Source of the DNA: Siphonodentalium dalli
Lineage: Eukaryota; Mollusca; Scaphopoda; Gadilida; Siphonodentaliidae
Length of the DNA: 64,000 nucleotides
Reading direction: 5' to 3'
Assembly (NCBI GenBank): GCA_032622095.1
Contig: CP136064.1
Coordinates: forward strand, 127,767,605-127,831,604
Numbering within the stretch: position 1 is the stretch's first letter; every line of letters begins with the position of its first letter. The notes under the pieces were generated by a model. The model ran no database searches, was not told where the DNA came from, and was given only the letters and a program-made list of their open reading frames with translations. Position numbers and translations under genes: made by a program. Below, piece by piece: positions 21,711 to 31,147 of the stretch.

Positions 21711-23738
21711 ATCAGGGACATGACAATCTGCGGGATGGGATGGGATATGGGACAAAACGACAATCTGCGGGTCCGAATTTCAAATTGCGTGGGACGGCCG
21801 ATATCTCCAGGAATACAGCACGTAGGGGGCTCCTTTTGGTGTCTAACAAAAGGCCCACATTCGCCCTATCCACACATATTAACCCCGCCACTGACCGGAC
21901 ACAAGAAGTTGCATTATTTGATCGACAACTGACCTAACATGGGATGGAATATGGGATAGAACGACAATCTGCGGGACAGAATTTCAAATTGCATGGAACG
22001 GCCAATATCTCGAGGAATACAGCATGTAGAGGGCTCCTTTTGGTGTCTAACGAAAGGCCGATATTCGCCCTAGCTACACATATTAACAATGCCACTGACC
22101 GGACATCGGAAGTTGCATTATTCGGTCGATAACTGACCTAACATAAAATTTTCGAAATCAAGGCCGTGGAACAGCGTGGAGCAGCTGTAGAAATGCATTT
22201 CTACAGCGATAAGGCTATGCCCACAAGCAAACTTGGTATTAAAATGAAGTTTATCATCTATTGCACAACAAAAATCTATTAATTTGAGTGAAGCTGCGAT
22301 TTATGCACACCTAGAGACCGATTAACCCACCCATGCGATGGTGCCACGAAAAACTGCGTTCGACATTAATGTTTAGAATTTAGATTTCTTGATGAATGCG
22401 CTAGAAAACAACAAGTTTTAGGTATCAAACAACGCAGTGGAATACTGCGCACTCGTTTTTAGCTACAATATGGCTGTTTTAGTGCGAATACTGTAATGGT
22501 GAACACGCAAACACGCGCCGATAAAAACTGCTAAAAATAGACTCAATGTTTACAATTACAGGATAGATTTCAGCTGATATATTCAATATAATGGGGCGTA
22601 TAGTATATCAAAATGTAGGATTAGACACAGGGAATGTATTTTTTTTCCAAATGGGTCCACTACGCGGTGAAATTGTTGCAGAAATTCGCTCCAAGAAAGA
22701 GCGCTACTTTTTCTCGTAAAAAAATAGAATGGCCGACTGAAGCCGTTTTATAGTTCCAACTAAGCCGTTCTTAGCAGCACTTCATCCACAAAATACGAAT
22801 ATGCACCATGTATCAGAAGACGTATGAAATGTGATATTATAAGGGATTTGTACTCTTCATTTGTTATAATTCGCACTTATTTTTATTTCAGTTGTGACTA
22901 AAAGCCCAGATGCCGGAGCCCGGCGACTAAAAGCTAAGTTACAAAATAGATTAACTGGTTTGAACCCATGAATATGTCAATGGTCAGACAGTTGGAAAGA
23001 ATATTCAAATCAAATTGTGTTTATAGACTTAAACACTTACGTGTGACACTCGAATTTTAATTAAATCCATGATTGTGTAATCTCTCGAATATCACGAACA
23101 CTGCGCGCACACATTTTATTGGGATACATGCCATCTTTGTCTTGTGTTGTTTTGTTTAGTTTTTTTGGCGGCTAAAGATGAGATGTGTTCTTATCACACT
23201 GTGATACGGCCAATGAAATCATTGAATTTCAGATTATCCAACCGTCTGACCATTGACATATTCATGCGTTCAAACCAGTTAATCTATTTTGTAACTTGGT
23301 TTTTAGTTGCCGGGCTCCGGCATCTGGGCTTTTAGTCACAACTGAAATAAAAATAAGTGCGAATTATAACATATGAAGAGTACAAATCCCTTAAACTATC
23401 ACATTTCATACGTCTTCTGATACATGGTGTATATTCGTATTTTGTGGATGAAGTGCTGCTAAGAACGGCTTAGTTGGAACGATAAAACGGCTTCAGTCGG
23501 CCATTGTATTTTTTACGAGGAAAAAGTAGCTCTCTTTCTTGGAGCGAATTTCTGCAACAATTTCACCGCGTAGGAATGGGGCGAAAGTGGGCCTTTCGTT
23601 AGACACCAAAAGAAGCCCTCTACGTGCTGTATTCCTCGAGATATCGGCCGTCCCACGCAATTTGAAATTCTGTCCCGCAGATTGTCATTTTGTCCCATAT
23701 CCCATCCCATCCCACAGATTGTCATGTCCCAAATATCA
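21711..23738. mobile_element. Two-kilobase foldback element with long inverted arms
   Basis: The outer ends read GGGACATGACAATCTG (21714) and, inverted, CAGATTGTCATGTCCC (23715-23730). Outer arm parts with GATATCTCCAGGAATACAGC and GGCTCCTTTTGGTGTCTAAC are inverted at 23590-23700. Inner arms at about 22661-23003 and 23235-23575 are inverted copies at roughly 95% by eye, including GATGCCGGAGCCCGGC. A loop of about 230 bp separates them. The left arm also carries a tandem duplication of its outer part (about 21723-21880 and 21945-22100) and about 550 bp (22110-22660) that the right arm lacks. No coding capacity. The architecture fits a foldback-type DNA transposon; the superfamily is not clear. 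Confidence 0.8.
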
Positions 23739-24135
23739 AGCTTATAATCATTCCCTGGGAAGAGATTTAAAGACAAATTGTCCGTTCAAAAGCTATATAT
23801 TGATAATAGGTTGAGCAAATTAACATTCTTTAATTCTGTTGCTTTTGGTCACTTGGCCTTTTATAATATCAACATCGTATCGAGGAAAGTTACAATTACA
23901 TTTTACTTCAGGAAGCACACATACTAATTTTGAAAAATGATCCCTTTGAAAAGAGAAAATAAAAACAAACAAACAAAAAACAGTAACAGTCAAATCCTTG
24001 CTATTTTCAACAATATAAGTAAAACCCTTATTAACATACCTATTATATAAAGCTGTACATGTAACTAGTGAAGAAATCTAGCAAGCATTTCTATCCAAAG
24101 CTAATGATAGAGGAATCTGTGCTGTTAATTACATG

Positions 24136-24300
24136 CTAACCACAGCAGAAATATGGGTAATTTATAGTCGGAAATATGGCTTGTTGCAATTCAATAGAAA
24201 CCTCTCACTGAGAGCTTTCCGAAGAATGGCAACATGCCATATTTCAGACTAAATCCTGAAAAGTTATTTACCCATAATTCTGCTGATGTTAAGGATGTAC
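24136..24300. mobile_element. Hairpin MITE, diverged copy
   Basis: CTAACCACAGCAGAAATATGG and GTCGGAAATATGGCTTGTTG form the left arm; the right arm is inverted through CATAATTCTGCTGATGTTAA. Both outer TACAGTAATGC ends are lost, so this is an old copy of the Tc1/mariner-like hairpin family. Confidence 0.7.
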
Positions 24301-24686
24301 TTATCCGGAGTATAATAAAAATGTGATTACACATAACTACTAATAAAATCATACATATTCACTACAAGTTAATATAATAAACTAATAATATTGCATCTAA
24401 GTAGAAGTCACAGGACCGTGATGTGACCAACGAATCATTTTTTTTAAAGCTGTACTTATATGGAATATCTCCACCCAATTACATTGAAATCTGATGACCT
24501 ACGTTTGAGACATTCAAGAGAACAGACAAAATATCAACATTTCATGTATAAACAAAGAGAAATAACCTGGGAATGAAGAAAGCAAACAAAACCAATTAAA
24601 ACTTCTTTGGAAGTTGGTGGAAGTCATCAATTAGGCCACTTTTTTATTCGTTCAGTTTACGGATTGTTATTTCTAAAGATAGAGTA

Positions 24687-24735
24687 GGAGGAGGAGGAGG
24701 AGGAGGAGGAGGAGGAGATGGATGGATGGATGGAT
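24687..24735 (+). repeat. (AGG)n followed by (ATGG)n microsatellite
   Basis: About ten GGA trinucleotides run into four ATGG/TGGA tetranucleotides, then a CAGACGGACAGACTGGACAG tail typical of the dispersed repeats in this window. Confidence 0.9.
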
Positions 24736-25530
24736 CATGGATGTGACAGACGGACAGACTGGACAGGGTTCATGTAATCCAGTATACCATGATTTCCTTT
24801 GGTCATGAGGGTAAAACAAACAATAGAGGAATCCTTGCAATTTGTCCAGTTACTTTATCCAGAATATATGAAAAAGTGATAATACACATAACTACTGATG
24901 AAATCTTGCATTTTGACTGCAAGTTAATATAATAAACTACAGGATTGTACCCAATGTCAATGAAAAGTGATCACTTTGAAAAGTGCAAATCCCAAAAAAC
25001 AATAAACAAACAAGAGGTTAAATCCTTGCTTAGTTGTCCATAAAAGAAAAACCTGATTACACATAAACTAGTGATGAAATCTTTGAGGTGTTTTTATCTA
25101 ATGCTGATACCAGTAAACTAAGAACATTCCACCCATATCAATGAAAAGTCCAAATCCAAAACAAAAACATAAATAGAGAAATCCTTGCTATGTATCCAGC
25201 TTAACTTATGAAGAATATCAGAATAAATTATTACACATAACTACTGAAGATATTTTTCAGGCATCTTTGTCCAAAGCTGATATAGGAACTTAAACCATTG
25301 AGAACAGATAATCACTGAACACTCTGACAATCTATGCTCGATGTGCAGGAGCAATGGTGTGGCGGTCTCGTAGAAATCAATCGGCATGATTATTCATTGT
25401 ATCTGAGATTACTGGATGGCATGATATATTCTGGGTATGTGTTTAATACCAAGGCATGCACAGATTGATCATCTGAGATGCACAATACACTTGTCTCCTT
25501 GCCTAATTAATAACATGTCATTTATGTAAA

Positions 25531-25739
25531 TACAGTAATGCCCTAAGTAATCGACTCCATAACCACAGCAGAATTATAGGTAACTTTTCAGGATTTAGTC
25601 GGAAATATGGCTTGTTGCCATTCATCGGAAAGCTCTAGGGGAGAGCTTTCCGCAACAAGCCATATTTCCAACTAAATCCTGAAATGTTACCCATAATTCT
25701 GCTGTGGTTATGGAGTCGATTACTTAGGGCATTTTCAGT
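25531..25739. mobile_element. Hairpin MITE, nearly full-length
   Basis: About 209 bp. The left end is TACAGTAATGCCCTAAGTAATC and the right end TTACTTAGGGCATTTTCAGT. The arms are complementary through the AACCACAGCAGAATTATAGG segment. The symmetric GTAATCGACTCCATAA / TTATGGAGTCGATTAC shows matched changes on both arms, which suggests an arm-to-arm copying event or a distinct subfamily. Confidence 0.85.
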
Positions 25740-25988
25740 TTGAGATGCTTCAACCCTGTAATTTTACATCATAACAATCAACTAATTGATTTACGTTATG
25801 AAATATCAATTTCTGCAATAATAAACTCGCCCCTGGTGACGCGGAGCAAAAACCAGCCAATAAAAAATCGCTCCGCTTGGCTAACAATGAGGTATACCCT
25901 CACAGCGGACCATTCCATTATCAATTTCTGGTGACCAAATACGGCCGCGTAGCCTGGTGATATCTATTTATAGTATTTAAAATTTATC

Positions 25989-26731
25989 ATGACGGAAGCC
26001 GACATTCAATTAACTATGTCGGCTCACTCGGGTGGAGACCGGCCTGCAGCGACCCGAGTCATCGTACAAAGAAAAGTTTGTCACGATATGCCGTTCTAGA
26101 TGCACGCTGTGATAGCATGCAACAGGAAATGATTTACAATTTCTCAGAAATGGGTGGTAAAATGGATCAACTGATGGGGTTGATAACTGAGCAAAGAAGC
26201 AGTAGACAGTCTTCTTTGTTTTCTCCACCTCGTATTTCTAATATTGACAATTCACAATCTAAGTCACAGAAACTTCGGTCGACTGATCGTGACTGGGCCG
26301 TGTCACAGCAGCACTCTGAGCTGGTTGAAAGTGACAATGAGACTTCTATGAGCATCCATGCTCCCGATTCTTCATCGGAATCAGAAGTTAACGAAAGTGT
26401 GCCAGTTATTGCTAATAAGGTAGACCCAACTGTGAAACATAAACTTGCTGATATTTTTGGACAAGACAGTTTCCAAATAAGAAAACCACTCAAGAGAGTG
26501 GGTTTACATATCGATGACGCACAGCAAGAATCACTGAATGAAAGTTTTCGTACAACAAAACCTCACACCTTGTCATCATTGTCAGAGGAGACTTTCGATC
26601 AATTACTTAATGACGAAGAAACTGACATATTTCTTAAAGTACTGTCACTGGATCCACTCCTCGGTGAAGCCTTGGTGAAAAGACATGGATCGGGGATCAA
26701 GACCGCAAATCGTAATAAGTTCAAACTTTAA
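25989..26731 (+). pseudogene. DIRS-like ORF1 (gag-like), first part, frameshifted
   Basis: An ATG at 25989 opens MTEADIQLTMSAHSGGDR but hits a stop about 37 codons later. The long frame continues in another register from about 26039 to 26731 through TKKSLSRYAVLDARCDSM. It has a coiled-coil-like opening (MDQLMGLITEQ), a long Ser/Asp/Glu-rich linker (residues about 45-115 of the long frame, with DSSSESEVNES), and a more folded end with LADIFGQDS and LSLDPLLGEALV. This layout resembles the gag-like first ORF of DIRS elements. The original protein probably began at 25989 and was broken between about 26045 and 26080. Family assignment is by resemblance and by the downstream partner domains. Confidence 0.6.
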
Positions 26732-26796
26732 TACTCTTAAGTCTTGTTTCTCAACCATGTACAAGAATAGAAATCAGTTGGCAACAGGCGGCTCGA

Positions 26797-27192
26797 ATGG
26801 CTGTAATCACCCAACTTTATACCCAGCAATCATTGGCCAAACTGATTACAACTTTAGAATCAGATAGTTTGGATGTAACCGACACGGTGGAACAAGTCAA
26901 AAACATGTTCTTGATTTCCTCCAAAGGTTTAGATAAAATCTGGAGAACTTCAGCATTTGACCACATGATGAGACGAAGATGTTCTATATCAGACTCTGGG
27001 TTGCTTGAATCAGACGCTAATGGTCAGATGGCAGAATTACCTTCAACATCAGACGGGGTATTTGGAAATGGACTTGAACTATTATTGAGAGCTCATTGCG
27101 TAAGAGACAAATTTTGGAGAGGATCGTATGCAAAGGGACATGGACGAGGTTACGTCAGCGGCGGACGGGGTGGCCGTTACAGCCTTTTTTAA
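26797..27192 (+). pseudogene. DIRS-like ORF1 (gag-like), C-terminal part, shifted frame
   Basis: 131 codons in a different frame from the preceding piece. It contains LTTLESDSLDVTDTVEQVKN, a helical FLISSKGLDKIWRTSAFDH region, the segment LPSTSDGVFGNGLELLL, and a glycine- and arginine-rich tail (AKGHGRGYVSGGRGG). The conserved order of a (LPSTSD-VFG)-like motif before an RG-rich end is what I expect at the C-terminus of DIRS-type gag proteins. The break from the first part lies between about 26700 and 26800, so the original ORF1 was one reading frame. Confidence 0.6.
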
Positions 27193-27350
27193 AAACATCC
27201 TTTGCAGAACGTTCTGATAGGCAGACGTTTGTCTCATTTTTTTACCTTTTGGCAACGGATAACAAACAATCTGTGGGTGTTAAAAACCATAAGACAGGGT
27301 CTGTATCTAGAGTTTTACTATTGACCAAAGTTCACTGGACTGAAGGGCAC

Positions 27351-27525
27351 AAAGGTTCCTCAAAATCAGCAAACATTGATTGTTCAAGAAATAAACAATC
27401 TGTTGGAAAAGAATTCAATAGAAATAGTTCCTAACAGCCAAAACAGACGGATTCTTCAGCAATCTGTTCATTGTACCCAAAAAGAATTATGGCCACAATT
27501 ACAGACACAGGTGAGTTTTGGCATT
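27351..27525 (+). pseudogene. Reverse transcriptase N-terminal fragment, broken
   Basis: In one frame from about 27351 it reads QEINNLLEKNSIEIV. One frame later, at 27449-27484, it reads GFFSNLFIVPKK. The pair 'QEI..LL.K.AIE.V' then 'GF(Y/F)S.LF.VPKK' is the standard opening of the reverse transcriptase of DIRS-type elements. Similarity stops soon after the VPKK segment, where the sequence no longer encodes the expected continuation. Only the first fingers-region motifs remain and the catalytic YxDD motif is absent. Confidence 0.7.
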
Positions 27526-28040
27526 CGCCGCGATGACAATTCAGAAGAGTGCATGACCGTTCACATCAAAACAAGTACGAAATGTTTAATTACAAATAAA
27601 AACAACTAAAATATTAATAATTGTTACCAGTGTATTTATCCATATCCAATTAATAAATTACAAGAATTCTACGTGAGACCTCCATCTGAGGAAGGGATTT
27701 AGATGTTATACCACATTATCTTGAACTCAACTGTAGAGACAATACCAAGGAAACGGGGCATGACGCAACACTTGTTTACTGTCTACAGATTTTGTATGTC
27801 GGCTTACAGTTAAGAGGTCATTGAGGTCACTGGCTGACCTGATTATCAGTTTGAATCAGTTTGAATACTGGTGATTAGCGGTCACTACGTTGAATAGTAG
27901 TTGATAATTGGTGAACAATAGGATGTTGTTAACACTCTACACTATATAATGGGCCACGTTGGGCTATTTTACATAATTATTTAAATTCATTCAATAATAT
28001 CGTTATATTCAACACAGTTTATTGAAGAAAAACAAGCACC
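27526..28040. other. No gene identified
   Basis: AT-rich sequence downstream of the retroelement fragment, with TTTGAATCAGTTTGAATACTG and similar short direct repeats. No coding exon. Confidence 0.45.
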
Positions 28041-28054
28041 TGATTATTATTTAG

Positions 28055-28290
28055 ACAATCGGAAATGCCGATGTTATAACCCGAGTACCGATTGTCATCC
28101 GATGGGCCACAATCGGCCGATTCCGATTGTCGTTTCCGATTATCGGCTCATCACTAGTTTTTCTCATAAGAATTCCAATGATTTAATCGGAGTTTTCTCC
28201 GATATGAAAACAATTCCGATTTGATCGGAGTTCTGTGTATTAGTAAATTTCTCCGATTGTCTGAAATCTCCGATTTGGTTAATATCGGAC
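28055..28290. repeat. TCCGATT-rich block, possible hAT-type terminus
   Basis: CGATT/AATCGG words recur more than ten times in both orientations (for example ACAATCGGCCGATTCCGATT). The block includes CGATTATCGGCTCATCACTAG, which reads in reverse as CTAGTGATGAGCCGATAATCG. Repeats of this kind are found near ends of hAT-like elements such as the one at 61367. No partner end or target duplication is visible, so this is tentative. Confidence 0.4.
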
Positions 28291-28739
28291 AATTCAATCT
28301 TCGTTTAATAATGAACTATTATTAATAGACGATTAAAGTCCCAAATAAATGATTCCCAGACCAGATTTATACAATAGGATAGGCCTACACAATCATTTTC
28401 CTGTTTTGATGTGGCCGACATCAAAGGCAAAGAAAGCCGCCAGCCCACCACAGACTTGAAGATGACAACTAAACGTCGGCTGTGACATCAAAGGCAAAGG
28501 AAGCCACATCTGAAGTGGCGAGTCTGATGAGAGAAACACGCTGTCGGGTGGTAAATTGTGCTGCACACGCTGTTAACTGTTACTTCCAGGCATGGCATCA
28601 GTGCATAGTACTGCTAACAGACACAACCAAGATGGTTAATGGTTAACTAAACAATACCAAAATCCATAAACATGAAGAACGTGCTTAGAACAAATCTATG
28701 TAAGAAAAATGAGGCAGATCAGAAGAAAAGTGTTGACTT

Positions 28740-29085
28740 ATTGCATTGGATAGCATGTGTGTGAAGGGTTAATTATTTTCTAAACCGAATACCAATCAAC
28801 ACCAAAAATTATACAGGTGAAGGATGTGTCATGATAAACCTGCATATAAAAAATATGAACACAATCGGAAAAATACTTCGCATCGGATAGCACATGCACA
28901 TGTGTGGACACAAATTGTTAATAATTTCTAAACCAATCAACCGATCAATACCAAAAACTATACAGGTGAGGCGTGTGTCATCATAAACATGCACATAAAA
29001 TATGAACACGATCGGATAAAAAATACTTATTGCGGTGGATAGCAAGTGTCTATGGACAGGCGAACAGACAGACTGATGGACGAAT
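28740..29085. repeat. Two-unit tandem repeat with a CAGACAGACTGATGGACG tail
   Basis: Two units of about 150-165 bp share TTCTAAACC, AATCAACACCAAAAATTATAC / GATCAATACCAAAAACTATAC, CAGGTGA, TGTGTCAT and AAATATGAACACAATCGG. They end in the same 'cggacagacgg-type' tail seen after several other tandem families here. The block belongs to this class of short-unit dispersed tandem repeats. Confidence 0.7.
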
Positions 29086-29339
29086 GACGGATGGTTGATT
29101 CGGGCGTCAGCATTATGTGTACCATACATGGTATGGGTACACATAAAAAGGCTATTCACATGGCTATTACTACTCCATCTGCAAGAACAATGGTTGCCAA
29201 CAAAGAGTCTCAATCGTCCAAATTTCATTGTCAACACAGTTTATTGAAGAAAAACAGACCACCTACAAGAATCGTGGTTTCATGCAGCAAAAGTTTGCAT
29301 ATATCATACAGCCTCTGAAACCCAAGAGGATAACCAACA

Positions 29340-31020
29340 AGATGCGAGTCAGTCAGATATAGTGCACATCTTGACTTCTCTACCTTTTCAGTTTCTGTGG
29401 ATCCCAGAGAAAAGCAAAATGCATAAATATAAACAATTTGTAAATAGTGTCAAATTGGCACACAAAAATAAATAATTCCCCATTATTAATGTGTATCATT
29501 TTTTAATATGGTCAGACATTACTACAGTGGTCCAGTTTTTCAACATCCTACATTTGTAAACATGAAAAACTCTTGTTGGGAGCAACCCAACATTATCCCG
29601 GAGTGATCAATGCTCTGATCTTGAACTGAGAGAACATGTTTGCATATGCATTTCCTCCCATAGCATTAATTCAAAGAACTATGACAAAAGAAAAAAATAA
29701 ATATAATTATAATTCAAACTCGACTAATCCAAATAGCCATGATTTTGGCTGAATGGTGGGAATTCCCATTCAGATAACAGCAATGGAAACGATTCTATAA
29801 CGGAACGGGTAGACAATTCTAGATCTGATTCTTGAACAATTGAATGTTTTATTTCTAGTATTAAATGCATTTACATGATATCGAGGAGTATGGATATGTA
29901 CATACAACAGATATGTAAAATAACATTTTAGCATATACTCATGACATACATTTATATATATAATACAACCCAACTGCATGGCTTCTCTTGACCGAAATTG
30001 GCAGAAGGAAGTTTCATAAACATCTAGAACATTATTGGCAGCATCAAGGAGACCTGGTACACAACAGAACTATGGTACATAAGTTTTCCAAATTCAGCCG
30101 TTGTTGTAGTGGCAGGAACATTGACCCCCCCCCCCCCCCCTCAAAGGCCTCTGTAAAAGACAACACTAATTTTATCTCAGATTTCGATCTGCAATATCAA
30201 TCCATAGTAGGCTACATATCTATGCTGTCCTGTGCTTTGGTACCAGTGGTGGCAAACATGTCGGGCAACAACAATAAATACTCAAAATTAATAAAGGTGT
30301 ATTCAATTTAAGTTTATTCCTGCATGGAATTTGCTAACATTATTGAGATTGCTTGAACAACACCAATATGGTTCATATGAACCATTAGAAAACGTTACGT
30401 AGATGCAAAGACTTGCATAGAGTGGCATAAATGTATGTCAAACATGGCTTGTGAAAACATGGCATATTATGATATCATCTCATGTAATTCAACCTATTGC
30501 AGACACAAACAATTATATATATATACTAGGGGATTGCCCATCAAAAATGATGTGTGACAAACATGACATGCAGGAACATTGCTAATTATTAGTGCTTCTT
30601 TAAGTCATTTGAGGACAACGGCACCTATCCCATGAATTCCTGTGTCATGTTTCTTCTGTGCACCAATTTTCCCCACATAATAAACACTCTTTAAATATTA
30701 AAATCACATAGTTTGTCAGCAATTTATGATGGACGCTGTTGATCGACCACATTTTTCTTTAGAGAAGGTAGCACATTTTATCAGTAAAAAATATCGCCTT
30801 GACAACCTTTGGGAAACGTGTTATTGTCTTGTACCGATTGGCCAGAATTTTGGCATGTCTTATTCTAAGATGAGCCTCGGAACATGGTCAAAATTTGGGC
30901 GCAATCGGACATGAGGGTAATATATTTTTTAAACCACACACACAAATACAGACAAACACTTGGCTTTCAAATAGATATATATATAGCAGATATGGCACAG
31001 TACCATGTTATACACACGTC
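29340..31020. other. No gene identified
   Basis: AT-rich unique sequence with a C16 homopolymer at about 30125-30140. Short frames at 29988-30311 and 30726-30914 have no recognisable domain and no splice support. Confidence 0.45.
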
Positions 31021-31061
31021 TCCGAAACATGGCGAGCATTGCTCCTTGAACAATTTTTTTT

Positions 31062-31147
31062 GGGGATTGGGTGGGATTCGAACCCCGGCCCATGACGGCG
31101 AGCACGCCTTGTGACTCAAAGTCCGACGCGGCCACCGAAGTGACCCC
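31062..31147 (-). repeat. tRNA-like sequence, probably tRNA-derived SINE head or tRNA pseudogene
   Basis: On the minus strand, GGGGTCACTTCGGTGGCCGC leads to a B-box-like GGGGTTCGAATCCC, and the 86-base segment ends ATCCCC. It has an A-box-like TGGCCGCGTCGG at the expected distance, and the length fits a class II (Leu/Ser-like) tRNA with a long variable arm. The outer four acceptor pairs form, but the inner acceptor pairs and two T-stem pairs do not, so a functional tRNA is unlikely. The downstream motif TGTCTCCGAAACATGGCGAG recurs at 31210-31230 (GTCTCCGAAACATGACGAG), which favours a repeat. Confidence 0.55.

Larger units (their letters stand above)
23930..25300. repeat. Run of degenerate direct repeats with a TAATACACATAACTACTG core
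   Basis: The words TTACACATAACTACTAAT/ACTGATGAAATC, AATCCTTGCTA and AAAGCTGATA recur in order near 23995, 24330, 24840, 25010 and 25190 with heavy divergence. They form an old tandem array interrupted by the MITE at 24136 and a microsatellite. Confidence 0.6.
25780..27525 (+). mobile_element. Degraded DIRS-like retrotransposon, 5' part
   Basis: From about 25780 the segment shows, in order, a leader with a GCGGAGC / GCTCCGC inverted motif (25838-25877), a broken gag-like ORF1 and the N-terminal part of a reverse transcriptase. It stops near 27525 without RNase H, methyltransferase or tyrosine recombinase. The order and the motifs (LPSTSDGVFG, RG-rich tail, QEINNLLEKNSIEIV, FFSNLFIVPKK) fit DIRS-type elements, which lack LTRs and an aspartic protease. 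At least three frame changes make it non-functional. I infer a 5' fragment truncated at its 3' end. Confidence 0.65.

Noticed and set aside
31062-31147. Functional tRNA gene
   Set aside because: Inner acceptor-stem and outer T-stem pairs do not form, so it is better described as tRNA-derived.
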